A stretch of 32,735 nucleotides of DNA from Puniceicoccaceae bacterium (GCA_007695295.1 REEB01000141.1:1-32735); one strand, 5' to 3'; positions 24,026 to 31,559 are shown, counted from the first letter of the stretch. Made by a program: numbers and translations. The notes: generated from the letters alone by a model not told the origin.

Positions 24026-25900
24026 ATGAAATTATCCATCTTCTGCGATGAGCTTGGCTTGGACGTACGCCAGGCGCTGCCTGAGATCCGGTCATGGGGT
24101 TACGACTACATCGATCTGCGCGCCCTCCTGTTTGGCAAGGCCTTCGAGCAGCTTTCCCCGGAGGAGATGAGCGAGCTGAAAACGTTGCTCGACCGGCACA
24201 GCCTGAAGGTCGCTGTGCTGCAGTCTTCGCTGGCCAAGGTCCACCTCCCCGACCGCGAGCGGCAGCAGCAGGAGGCGCAGAAGCTGGAGGCGATCATTCG
24301 CGCCGCCGACATCTTCGGGTGCCGCATCGTGCGCTCCTTTCATTACTGGCAGCCCGGCAAGGGCGAGCTGCGCGGGGAGTTGACCCGCCGTCCCGACGAA
24401 CTCCAGCGCGTCCTCGACAGCTACCGGCCTTTGGCGGAACGCGCCCGGCAGGCCGGCCTGGTCATCGGCTTCGAGAACTGCGGGGTTGAACCGGATGAGG
24501 TCTTCGCCGTGCTCGACGCGCTCAACGTGCCGGGCTGGGGGCTCGCTTGGGATCCCTACAATACTTGGTCAGGCGACGAACGCCGCCGAGACGAAAATGC
24601 CTATATTCGCCGGATGCTGGCGCGGGCGAATCTCATCCACGTGAAGGCCGAGGGGGCCGTGCCGGAGATGCAGAGCGAACTGATTCCCTACGAGAAAATC
24701 GTGGCCGCCGGTCACGCGGTGGGGACGATTCACGCCATCAGTGTGGAAACGCACGCGCGGCAGGACAAGGTGGCGATCTCGCGCAAAGTCACCGAGCGCC
24801 TCCGTCGGGCCTGGCCCTCTGCCGCCCCCGGCTCGCTCGATGAAGCACTGGCCGCCCCCGTGACGGTGAAACGACCCTGGGCCAGGGACCCCGCCCGCTT
24901 TGTCGTGGTTGGGTTAGGCATGGGGCGCAACCGCTCGCGCATGATCAAGTCCACCTCGGGATGCCGATTGCTGGGAGTGTGCGATCTCGTCCCCGGGCGC
25001 GCGGAGGAAGCCGCCAAGGATTTGGAGGTTCCGTGGGAGACGGACGTTACCAAGTGGCTCGAACGCGACGAGGTGGAGGTCGTGTTTGTGGTCACCGAGA
25101 CGGGCAACCACGCGCAGGTGGCGATCCAGGCGCTGGATGCGGGCAAGCACGTGATTTCCACCAAACCCATGGAAGCCAACTTGGCCGCGGCGGATACCAT
25201 GGTGGCCGCGGCTCGTCGCAACGGTCGCCTGCTCGCGGTCGATTTCGAGGCCCGTTTCCGGCCGGAGGCCGTCTCCCTCAAGGATGCGGTCGTGAGCGGC
25301 GCTTTGGGTCGCCCGCTCTTCGTGAACGCCTCCCTCACGATTCGGCGCACCGCAAAGTATTTTGCCGAGAACGGCGGTTGGCGCGGGACCCGGCGGCTCG
25401 ACGGCGGCGGCGTGCTCTCCAACCAGGCCGTCCATCTCATCGACGAGCTGGCCTTCGTTTTCGGCCTCCCGCAGCGGGTGCGGGCCATCGCGCGGACCCA
25501 AGTGCATGCGATCGAAGGGGAGGACCTCGGGGTCGCGATCTGGGAATACGACCACGGTCTGGTGGTGAATCTCTCCGCCAGTTCGACCTTTCCCCAGAAC
25601 ACCTGGTATCCGCGGATCGAGGTGCATGGCGAAGAGGGGGCTTACGCCCGCTTCTCCGGTGGCCAGCATGCGAAGCTCAACACCCAATGGTTTTTGCAGG
25701 GGAAGTGGACCGACCTCCCGCCCACCGACGCGAAACCGCGCTGGCTGAACTCCGTGGACAACATGGCCGCCGCCCTGCGCGACCAAGCTCCTCTCATCGC
25801 CTCCGGTGACGACGGGCGGGCGACCCAGGCTATTCTCGAAGCCATGTACATCTCCGCCCTTCAGCGCGACGGCGGTTGGGCCGGCGTCGATAGCAGATGA
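24026..25900 (+). CDS. Fusion: TIM-barrel sugar isomerase/epimerase + Gfo/Idh/MocA oxidoreductase
   Basis: The protein has 624 residues with two complete domains in one uninterrupted frame. Residues 1 to about 265 are a xylose-isomerase-like/AP-endonuclease-2 TIM barrel (start MKLSIFCDELGLDVRQALPE). Its metal ligands are recognisable in GFENCG (Glu), LAWDPYNTW (Asp), NLIHVKAEG (His) and SVETHA (Glu). After a linker of about 25 residues, RFVVVGLGMGRNRSRM from residue 291 begins a full Gfo/Idh/MocA enzyme. HVISTKPMEA is the EKP-motif equivalent, and GGGVLSNQAVHLIDELAF holds the catalytic His and Asp. These two families are often separate neighbours in inositol and sugar catabolism. Fusion would let the product of isomerisation or epimerisation be oxidised, or the reverse. 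No internal stop or weak joint suggests an assembly artefact. It lies 102 bp after the Gfo/Idh gene. Confidence 0.93.
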   Translation: MKLSIFCDELGLDVRQALPEIRSWGYDYIDLRALLFGKAFEQLSPEEMSELKTLLDRHSLKVAVLQSSLAKVHLPDRERQQQEAQKLEAIIRAADIFGCRIVRSFHYWQPGKGELRGELTRRPDELQRVLDSYRPLAERARQAGLVIGFENCGVEPDEVFAVLDALNVPGWGLAWDPYNTWSGDERRRDENAYIRRMLARANLIHVKAEGAVPEMQSELIPYEKIVAAGHAVGTIHAISVETHARQDKVAISRKVTERLRRAWPSAAPGSLDEALAAPVTVKRPWARDPARFVVVGLGMGRNRSRMIKSTSGCRLLGVCDLVPGRAEEAAKDLEVPWETDVTKWLERDEVEVVFVVTETGNHAQVAIQALDAGKHVISTKPMEANLAAADTMVAAARRNGRLLAVDFEARFRPEAVSLKDAVVSGALGRPLFVNASLTIRRTAKYFAENGGWRGTRRLDGGGVLSNQAVHLIDELAFVFGLPQRVRAIARTQVHAIEGEDLGVAIWEYDHGLVVNLSASSTFPQNTWYPRIEVHGEEGAYARFSGGQHAKLNTQWFLQGKWTDLPPTDAKPRWLNSVDNMAAALRDQAPLIASGDDGRATQAILEAMYISALQRDGGWAGVDSR

Positions 25901-25905
25901 ACTTA

Positions 25906-25936
25906 CCCAGTTAATGCTGAACCTTTTTTAACTGGG
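25906..25936 (+). promoter_or_regulatory. Perfect 9-bp inverted repeat before sulfatase 2
   Basis: CCCAGTTAA (25906-25914) and TTAACTGGG (25928-25936) are exact inverted copies around a 13-nt spacer. They start 6 nt after the fusion-gene stop and end 17 nt before the ATG at 25954. The T run (25924-25929) is before and within the right arm, not after it, so a terminator is unlikely. An operator or 5'-leader hairpin is more probable. Confidence 0.5.
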
Positions 25937-25953
25937 CGCTAGTGAACCAATTC

Positions 25954-27588
25954 ATGCAAAGTCCCCCAAGTCCCAATATCGTGATGGTGATGGCCGATGA
26001 TGTCACACCGGCCTACCATGGCTGCTATGGCGGCCCGACTCCGACGCCCCACATCGACCGGCTGTCCCGCGAGGGCATCCGCTTCAATTGCGCCCACGCC
26101 GTGGCTCCCTTGTGCAACCCAAGCCGATATTCGGTTTTTACCGGATGTTACCCCGGTCGGGCCGCGGCGGCCTCGGAGGGGTGCACGCCGGAGGAGCCCT
26201 ACTCCATTACGCAAAACGCCGATCTGTTTCCCGAAACGCCCACCCTGGCCAAGCACCTTCGGGCTGCGGGGTATTTCACCGGGCATGTGGGCAAATGGCA
26301 CAGCAATTTCTCCGCGGCGGGCGATCAGGAATGGTCGCGGGATCTTGGTCGGGACGCGGACCTCGATGATCCCGAAGTGGACGCACTTTTGCGGAAGCGC
26401 CAGGAGATCCATCAGGATGTGGTGAGACGCTGTGCGGGATTTGAGTGGGTGGGAGCTGTCAATTGGGGAAATCTCATGGGGGATCGCCCGCGGCGCCTCC
26501 GGCATCACAATCCGGCATGGATGACCGATGCCGCACTCGGGTTTCTCGATGCGGCGCGGGAGTCGGAGCGACCATTTTACCTCCACCTCGCCAACACCGT
26601 CCCGCACGGCCCCGACCCAGACCGCTCGCTGGGCGCCGACCACCGTTACACCTTTTCCGGTCGCCAGGAGAACGCGCCCGCGTCTCACCCGCACGACAGC
26701 ACCGTCTTCGAGCGCCTGCGTGCGGCGGGCCTCCAGAACTCCGGCCCGATCGCAGGGATCAACGCCGGAATGATCCAGATCGATGATCAAATCGGTGCCC
26801 TCATTTCCGCTCTGGAAGCCCGGGGCGAACTGGACAATACCCTGTTTCTTTACACGGCCGACCATGGCATTCACGGCAAAGGCACCTGTTACCTCGGTGG
26901 CTACCACATGCCATTGGTCATGCGTTTGCCCGGAGTGATTAAGCCAGGCCGGGTGAGCGATGAGCCGGTCTCGCATGTGGACCTCATGCCGACGCTCTGT
27001 GAACTGGCCGGGGCACCCGTACCGCAGGATGCGCTTTGCGATGGGCTGAGCTACCTTTCCCTGCTGCGGGGGCAGGCTGGCTCGCCCCGGAGTTTCACCT
27101 ACCAGGAGATGGGGGTGGGGCGGGCCGTGACCCAGGGTGCCTGGCGCTACATCGACTTTCACTACCCCCGATCAGTCATTGCACGGATGGAATTCGGAGA
27201 ACTTGACATTCCGCCCAGCCTGCAGGCTTACACCGAAGGACCATTTTGCGATTACAATTTTATCAACAAGCCCCACTACTTCGATCCCTGCCAGCTTTAC
27301 TGCCTGGACGACGATCCTTTCGAGCGACACAACCGTGCACATGATCCCGCATGCGCGGAGATTCTCGGCCAGATGCGCGAGCTACTGCGTTCGGTCACGC
27401 GCACTTTGCCGGGTCCTTACGCCCACGACGTGCCTGCGTTCATGCGTTCGCTGAAATACAGACGCATGGTCGAGAAACGCCGCCTCCAGGTCAGCCGAAA
27501 ATCCTTTTATCCATCCGGCTTCGATCAGGAAAAGATCTTCAACCTGAACCTGCCTGATCCGCTGCAAATGGACGCCGCAATCGGCTAG
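25954..27588 (+). CDS. S1-family sulfatase (formylglycine type), second copy
   Basis: The protein has 544 residues from ATG 25954 (548 from GTG 25942). PNIVMVMADDVTPAYHGCYGG carries the double-Asp metal site (D15, D16). APLCNPSRYSVFTG holds the C-x-P-S-R motif, with the formylglycine cysteine at about C54. HVGKWHSN supplies the Lys and His, and YTADHGIHGKG the later Asp-His. The C-terminus has DPCQLYCLDDDPFERHNRA, a family signature near the end. No export signal is visible, as in sulfatase 1. The two sulfatases differ widely, so they are not recent duplicates and may attack different sulfate positions. The GTG lies in a CTAGTG word beside the inverted repeat. It probably shares a transcript with the fusion gene, with a 53-bp gap. 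Confidence 0.92.
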   Translation: MQSPPSPNIVMVMADDVTPAYHGCYGGPTPTPHIDRLSREGIRFNCAHAVAPLCNPSRYSVFTGCYPGRAAAASEGCTPEEPYSITQNADLFPETPTLAKHLRAAGYFTGHVGKWHSNFSAAGDQEWSRDLGRDADLDDPEVDALLRKRQEIHQDVVRRCAGFEWVGAVNWGNLMGDRPRRLRHHNPAWMTDAALGFLDAARESERPFYLHLANTVPHGPDPDRSLGADHRYTFSGRQENAPASHPHDSTVFERLRAAGLQNSGPIAGINAGMIQIDDQIGALISALEARGELDNTLFLYTADHGIHGKGTCYLGGYHMPLVMRLPGVIKPGRVSDEPVSHVDLMPTLCELAGAPVPQDALCDGLSYLSLLRGQAGSPRSFTYQEMGVGRAVTQGAWRYIDFHYPRSVIARMEFGELDIPPSLQAYTEGPFCDYNFINKPHYFDPCQLYCLDDDPFERHNRAHDPACAEILGQMRELLRSVTRTLPGPYAHDVPAFMRSLKYRRMVEKRRLQVSRKSFYPSGFDQEKIFNLNLPDPLQMDAAIG

Positions 27589-27622
27589 CCCAACTCGCTC
27601 TGGCTCTTTGGCCTTCTTTGAT

Positions 27623-27650
27623 AGTTTGAGACCTAAGGCGGCGGGGGCGT
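27623..27650 (+). repeat. 28-bp direct repeat, copy 2
   Basis: This is the second copy of the repeat at 23910-23937 (26/28 identical), 34 nt after the sulfatase 2 stop. It resembles a copy of the Gfo/Idh gene's last codons: GAG-GCC-TGA there corresponds to GAG-ACC-TAA here. Confidence 0.75.
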
Positions 27651-27657
27651 TCCCCGC
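27641..27657. terminator. GC-rich hairpin between convergent genes
   Basis: GCGGGG (27641-27646) and CCCCGC (27652-27657) form a 6-bp stem with loop GCGTT, between the sulfatase 2 stop and the SGNH-hydrolase stop. There is no proper T tract (only TTT at 27661-27663 on the plus strand). It is a possible weak terminator. Confidence 0.35.
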
Positions 27658-27663
27658 GGGCTT

Positions 27664-28596
27664 TCAGTTCCGGTCGGCGGAGAAGACGACCCGGGCAACG
27701 ATCTTCTGGACGGCGCGGACGGTTTCAGGGCGGAGCGCCGGGTAGGTGTTTCCGTCCCAGGTGCGCCGATCCCAGTAGCTGTTGCCCCAGACATCCCGGA
27801 TTTCCCCGCTGAGGCCGACCGGCGAGCGGCCTGTGAGGACGGCGTAGTGGCAGAGGGCGACAATGAATTTGCCGTAGTGATTGGTGTGGATCTCGTCGCC
27901 GAAGATGTTGTTGATCGAGGACCACTCGGGGATGTCGCCCGCCTCGATGGCGTCGTGGACGGCGGCGAGGACCTGTCCGCCGGGAATGATGCGGACGGGG
28001 TGGGCGCCGGGGTGGGCTTCGTTGACGCGGCGGACGATGTCCTCCCACATGGCCCGGTCGGCATCGAGGCGCTGGCGCCAGCGGAGGTGGCGGCGTGGGC
28101 TGGCGGTGTCGTATTCGCTGTTGTCTGGTGTGCCGCTGGTGAGGTGGTGCCATGTTTCGTAATAATAGACGCGGACCTCGGGATTGTGCTCGCGAGCGAA
28201 GGCGAGGAAGCGGCCGAGATAGTCGACCGTTTCGGCCTCCAGTTGCTCTCCGCCGCGGGGCACGCTGTCAGTGACGATCAGGTGAGTGTAGGTCTCCTGC
28301 GGGAGGTGGAGGTGGTAACGTCCGCCGAAGCGCGGCTCGAAAGTGCTCTCGCGTTCTTTTTCCTGCCACTGCCAGCGCAGGGGTGCGCCGGGGATGTCCT
28401 GGTGGCGGAAGGAAAACTCCGTCTCGCCGTCGGCCATGGCCAGACCACGGGTCATGGACGGAATGTCACTCATCAGGCTGTGTCCGATAAAGAAGGCGCG
28501 GATGGGTTCGGCCACGGCGAGGGCGGCGAAAAACAAGGATCCCAGAATAGCAAGTATGGAGCGCAGGAGGAGCGGGGCCGGATTAGGAATTGTCAT
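27664..28596 (-). CDS. Exported SGNH/GDSL-type hydrolase
   Basis: The protein has 310 residues from ATG 28596. The start is fixed by a clear signal peptide (hydrophobic residues 9-28, likely cleavage after AVA at 29). IRAFFIGHSLMSDIP is a variant of block I of the SGNH superfamily, with S40 as nucleophile (GHSL in place of GDSL). GDEIHTNHYGK near the end holds the Asp-x-x-His block (D234, H237). The family hydrolyses ester bonds, often acetyl groups on polysaccharides, so a secreted deacetylase role fits the setting but is not shown. The frame is open back to 29487; that extension is proline- and arginine-rich shadow sequence opposite the next gene. Only 27 bp separate it from the divergent gene, so the two promoters must overlap the coding regions. 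Confidence 0.83.
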   Translation of the reverse strand: MTIPNPAPLLLRSILAILGSLFFAALAVAEPIRAFFIGHSLMSDIPSMTRGLAMADGETEFSFRHQDIPGAPLRWQWQEKERESTFEPRFGGRYHLHLPQETYTHLIVTDSVPRGGEQLEAETVDYLGRFLAFAREHNPEVRVYYYETWHHLTSGTPDNSEYDTASPRRHLRWRQRLDADRAMWEDIVRRVNEAHPGAHPVRIIPGGQVLAAVHDAIEAGDIPEWSSINNIFGDEIHTNHYGKFIVALCHYAVLTGRSPVGLSGEIRDVWGNSYWDRRTWDGNTYPALRPETVRAVQKIVARVVFSADRN

Positions 28597-28623
28597 AGAG
28601 GTGATCTGCTTGAGAATGCAGGC

Positions 28624-29181
28624 ATGAGCAAGGCAGCAAAAGTGGAAATGCCGTGCGGCGGTGAAGCGGTGAAGGCCAAGACCGGGCGAGACTGGGCGGA
28701 GTGGGGCCGCGTGCTGGACGAAGCCGGGGCGAAGCAGCTCAGCCACGCCGACATCGCCAAGCTGGTCGACTCCCGGCAGCCGGCCGGCGGTTGGTGGTCG
28801 CAGCAGGTCACGGTCGGCTATGAAAGGATGCGGGGCCTGCGGGCGCCCGGAGAAGCGAAGGGCAAGGGTTTCACCGCCAGCGCGAGCAAGACTCTCGCGA
28901 TCCCCGCGGCCGCGGCCCACGATTGGTGGACGGATGCCGCTCGTCGTCGCCGCTGGCTGGATACGGAAGTGGAAATCACCACCGCCACTGCGCCGAAGTC
29001 GGTTCGCCTCAAGCTGGCCGATGAAACGCGGGTGCAGGTCTGGATCACGGCGGCGAGCGAAGCCAAGAGCCGGGTCGGGGTGGAGCACACCGGCCTGGCG
29101 GATGCGGCCGCGCGAGAGGCGGCGAAAGCGTTCTGGTCGTCCGCTCTCGCACTGTTGAAGACCGCGGCGGAGGGCGGTTGA
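28624..29181 (+). CDS. DUF4287-like / SRPBCC domain protein
   Basis: The protein has 185 residues from ATG 28624. Residues about 18-72 (TGRDWAEWGRVLDEAGAKQL and on to GYERMRGLR) resemble the DUF4287 domain, with its Thr-Gly, W-x-x-x-L and GWWSQQVTVGYE features. Residues about 80-185 look like an AHSA1/START-type SRPBCC beta-barrel: FTASASKTLAIPAAAAHDWW start, RRRWL and a C-terminal helix FWSSALALLKT. No enzymatic function is established for this architecture, and the SRPBCC pocket would suggest binding of a small hydrophobic ligand. It probably has a housekeeping or stress role unrelated to glycan degradation. The frame is open upstream to 27847, antisense to the SGNH gene; that part is a shadow. 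Confidence 0.8.
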   Translation: MSKAAKVEMPCGGEAVKAKTGRDWAEWGRVLDEAGAKQLSHADIAKLVDSRQPAGGWWSQQVTVGYERMRGLRAPGEAKGKGFTASASKTLAIPAAAAHDWWTDAARRRRWLDTEVEITTATAPKSVRLKLADETRVQVWITAASEAKSRVGVEHTGLADAAAREAAKAFWSSALALLKTAAEGG

Positions 29182-29198
29182 GGCCGTTGTGAAGGCGG

Positions 29199-29462
29199 TC
29201 AGTCCGGGGAGCGGCCGGGAAGGGCGAACCCGATGACGGCCAGGGCGAGCGCCAGACCGAGGATGAGGAGGGCGCCGGTGAGCTGGGGAAGCGGCTCGCC
29301 GGAAGGGGAGATGAGATCCCCGACTCCGTTCACCCAACCGGCGTCGCCGCTCGGATCGGCGGGTCCGCCTGTGAAAGAAGCTGCCAGCAGCAAGCCTCCG
29401 GCCAGGGCGGAGAGGAGGGCGAAGGCGATGACGACGCCTTTGGTGGAAACGAGGGGCGGCAC
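29199..29462 (-). CDS. Small two-helix membrane protein (hypothetical)
   Basis: This possible 87-residue protein starts at GTG 29462, 11 nt after the stop of the broken beta-lactamase-like gene. It has two hydrophobic segments (GVVIAFALLSALAGGLLLAA and LTGALLILGLALALAVIGFAL) joined by a polar, glycine-rich loop of about 35 residues. The two clean membrane segments argue that the frame is coding. The frame is also open upstream through the pseudogene, so the start is uncertain. No family is recognised. It may have been co-transcribed with the intact ancestor of the pseudogene. Confidence 0.4.
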   Translation of the reverse strand: MPPLVSTKGVVIAFALLSALAGGLLLAASFTGGPADPSGDAGWVNGVGDLISPSGEPLPQLTGALLILGLALALAVIGFALPGRSPD

Positions 29463-29473
29463 GATCGTCGGTT

Positions 29474-29894
29474 TCAGGGCAGGGCAAAATCCTGGATCAG
29501 TCGTCCGACCACGGCATCGACCGCGTTGAAGGCTCCAGTGCCGCCGTAGTTGGTGCAGGCGACGACGGCAAAGTTGGTCTCCGGGGCGATCCAGATGGAG
29601 GTGGTGCCATTGGGTGTTGCTGCCATTGTGTTGAAGGACGCCGCCGCCGGCCCAGGTGCGGTCGGCCACGAACCAACCGAGGGCATAGGTGTGGCCGAAG
29701 GCGGGAGCGTGGAGCTTTGCGAAAGATGACGAGGAGAGCAGGGGGGAAGCCTCGCCACGGGATCCCGCCAAGTGCAGGGCCACATGGCGGGCGAGATCGG
29801 ACAGGCTGGCGTGGAGGGTCGCAGCCGGGTCGGTGGCCGGAGGATTGTCCGCTCCGGTGGCGGAAACGAACGGGTTTTGGTTGGCCGGAGTACC
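29474..29894 (-). pseudogene. Serine hydrolase (beta-lactamase fold) remnant, frameshifted and 5' truncated
   Basis: Two frames must be joined. The first (29894 to about 29614) reads PANQNPFVSATGADNPPATD, DLARHVALHL and YALGWFVADRTWAGGGVLQHNGSNT. The second (about 29614 to 29474) reads GTTSIWIAPETNFAVVACTN and ends VGRLIQDFALP. Together they match the C-terminal third of class C beta-lactamase-like serine hydrolases, whose H-x-GSN and later aPexnfxvvvxTN segments are recognisable. One extra base at the GGG of 29612-29614 explains the break. In the first frame a stop at 29895-29897 lies immediately upstream, and I find no N-terminal S-x-x-K catalytic region. The gene is therefore broken at least twice, or badly assembled. 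Confidence 0.7.
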
Positions 29895-30276
29895 TCATTG
29901 ACCGATGGGGTGGTGGTGCGCTGCGCATGATGGATCGAGCCGGCTTCGGTGGGTTGACGGGGGGGGGCGGCGGGTTCGATGCTGAGCGCCGATGCGGTTG
30001 AGGCCAGGATCAGCTTCGGCGCCGGGAAGCTGCTGTTGCGGAGGAGAGTCATCGTGCGGATTGGGGATTCCGCCGGAGTTCCGGCCAGTGCCGACCGGCG
30101 AGCCCGGCAAGATGGTTAGGGCCGTCGATCAGCCTAACACGCGGATGAGGGGAGGAGAATACGCTGAATTGCGCAGATAATGCAGAGGAGGGCGGAGCAC
30201 GAAGATCCGCGGTTTGTGCAGGGAGGGGGCTCGGTCAGCTCAAACAGGGCTCCGTCGATTTCTCTCCGAGGGGCTT
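29895..30276. other. Non-coding or decayed stretch
   Basis: These 382 bases lie between the serine-hydrolase remnant and the DUF4405-like gene. A run of nine G at 29959-29967 could cause frame errors. A minus-strand frame across it (30052 onward) reads KLILASTASALSIEPAAPP, which could be a mangled leader of the same hydrolase, but the catalytic domain is absent. I see no RNA gene or mobile element. Confidence 0.45.
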
Positions 30277-30780
30277 TCAGTCGATCGCACGAAAGGGAGC
30301 TCGCTCGCGGCCGCGGTCGCCACCGCGTTGCTGCTGAGGTCCCAGTTCGAAGCTTGCTTCTGCGCGATGGCTTTCGCGGATTTCGGCCCGCTGCCCGGCC
30401 AGCCAGGCGCCCGGCCCCTGCAGCCAGGCGGCCGCGCCCACGAGCAGGATTCCGGCCGCGATGGCCGCCATCAGTTCCAGTCGCAGGCCGCCTGGTGAGT
30501 AGAAGCGTCGTCCCGGCCGCAGGTGGGCGAGCAAGGCGCGGGCGTTGAAGGCGAGCAGGTGAATGAGGCCGAGGATGAGAAAAACCGCCGCCAGGGTCAG
30601 GTGGACCGAAATCCACTGGTCCTTGGAAAAAGCAAGAAAGCTCCATGAGACTTCACGGGCGACTCGGCCGGAAGGGGCGAGAAAAAGGGCTGCTCCAGAG
30701 AGGGAAACTCCCGCGAAAACCACGGTCAGCAGCAGCGAGACCATTGCCCGGAAAGAAAACGAATGATCCGGAGTGTTCAT
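30277..30780 (-). CDS. DUF4405-like membrane protein
   Basis: The protein has 167 residues with three hydrophobic segments at about residues 11-35, 59-78 and 101-125. The second carries SVHLTLAAVFLILGLIHLL, where the two histidines 17 residues apart resemble heme-ligand positions of DUF4405/cytochrome-b-like small membrane proteins. Residues 126-167 are a polar tail rich in Arg, Gln and Glu. A role in membrane electron transfer is plausible from the family, not shown. A consensus TATAAT lies just upstream with a small dyad. It does not obviously belong with the carbohydrate genes. Confidence 0.72.
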   Translation of the reverse strand: MNTPDHSFSFRAMVSLLLTVVFAGVSLSGAALFLAPSGRVAREVSWSFLAFSKDQWISVHLTLAAVFLILGLIHLLAFNARALLAHLRPGRRFYSPGGLRLELMAAIAAGILLVGAAAWLQGPGAWLAGQRAEIRESHRAEASFELGPQQQRGGDRGRERAPFRAID

Positions 30781-30789
30781 GAGAATAAG

Positions 30790-30809
30790 ATGACATTCGG
30801 GTCATTATA
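30790..30809 (-). promoter_or_regulatory. Promoter -10 box with overlapping dyad
   Basis: The minus strand carries a perfect TATAAT at 30809-30804, 23 nt before the ATG of the DUF4405-like gene. No good -35 is seen. ATGAC (30790-30794) and GTCAT (30801-30805) form an inverted repeat around the expected start of transcription, a natural repressor position. Confidence 0.5.
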
Positions 30810-30849
30810 TTCCCGCCGGAGCGATCGCGATGGATGTGGGGCGGATGAT

Positions 30850-31473
30850 TCAGAGTGCCGGGAAGTGGCGTCGGAGCCAGTCGCGGGGCACCTCGGTATC
30901 GTCGGGCCCGAGGCCGTGTCCGGTGGGCACGGCAAAGCGTTCGACGATGGCGCCGGCCTTTTCGAGCAGGTTGGCCAGCTCGATGGCGAGCTCTCCGGGG
31001 ACGTAAGGATCCTGATTCGAGGAGAGGATGAGAACGGGCATGCCGCCGAGCCTGGGGAGTTCCCTGGGGCGGAAGGGAACCATTGGCCGCAGGAGGATGG
31101 CCCCGGCGAGGGGGATGCCGGAGAGCAGGAGGCTGGCCGCCATGTTGGCGCCGTTGGAGTAACCGAGGGCGACCCATTGATCCGCGGGGGCTTCGTAGGT
31201 GCCTTCCGCCCATTGGAGAAAGCCGGCCATCTCGGTGGTGCGGCGGTGCAGGTCCTCGAGGTCAAAAACACCGATCGCCTTGCGGTGGAAGTAGCGCGCC
31301 ATGCCATGTTCGAGGACGGTGCCGCGGGGCGAGAGCACGGGAGCTTCGGGGGCGATCCGCCCGGCGAGGGGCAGGAGGTCCCGCTCGGTGCCGCCGGTGC
31401 CGTGGAGCAGAAGCAGGGACGGCGGGCGAATGCCGGGGGCGAAGTGGTGCGGGCGCTGGGCGTGGTCGGTCAT
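30850..31473 (-). CDS. Alpha/beta-hydrolase esterase (phospholipase/carboxylesterase type)
   Basis: The protein has 207 residues from ATG 31473. LLLLHGTGGTERDLLPLA is the oxyanion strand-loop of the phospholipase/carboxylesterase group. ALGYSNGANMAAS gives the nucleophile S106. ILSSNQDPYVP gives the acid D155, and VPTGHGLG the base H186. The spacing and the 200-residue length match small cytoplasmic esterases of this group, such as YpfH-like enzymes and dienelactone-hydrolase relatives. No signal peptide is visible. An upstream frame to 31791 would cross the tRNA gene and is rejected. It lies 69 bp upstream of the DUF4405-like gene, but that gene has its own -10 box, so the two may be separate units. 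The natural substrate is unknown. Confidence 0.88.
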   Translation of the reverse strand: MTDHAQRPHHFAPGIRPPSLLLLHGTGGTERDLLPLAGRIAPEAPVLSPRGTVLEHGMARYFHRKAIGVFDLEDLHRRTTEMAGFLQWAEGTYEAPADQWVALGYSNGANMAASLLLSGIPLAGAILLRPMVPFRPRELPRLGGMPVLILSSNQDPYVPGELAIELANLLEKAGAIVERFAVPTGHGLGPDDTEVPRDWLRRHFPAL

Positions 31474-31520
31474 GGTGCAGGGGAGCGGAATCTGCAATAG
31501 GGCACGGTCAAATGCCCGCC

Positions 31521-31559
31521 AAAACAAAAACCAGGCCCGGCGGATGCCGGGGCCTGGTT
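31521..31559 (-). terminator. Intrinsic terminator of tRNA-Glu
   Basis: On the minus strand, AACCAGGCCCCGGC pairs with GCCGGGCCTGGTT (13 pairs, one bulged base, loop ATCC). It is followed by TTTGTTTT, 25 nt after the tRNA 3' end. This is a strong rho-independent terminator. Confidence 0.85.

Noticed and set aside
25939-27162. 407-residue minus-strand frame opposite sulfatase 2
   Set aside because: It is antisense to a gene with all sulfatase motifs and has no motif of its own.
28597-29487. Upstream extension of the SGNH-hydrolase frame to 29487
   Set aside because: The extension is Arg/Pro-rich shadow sequence opposite the DUF4287-like gene; the signal peptide fixes the start at 28596.
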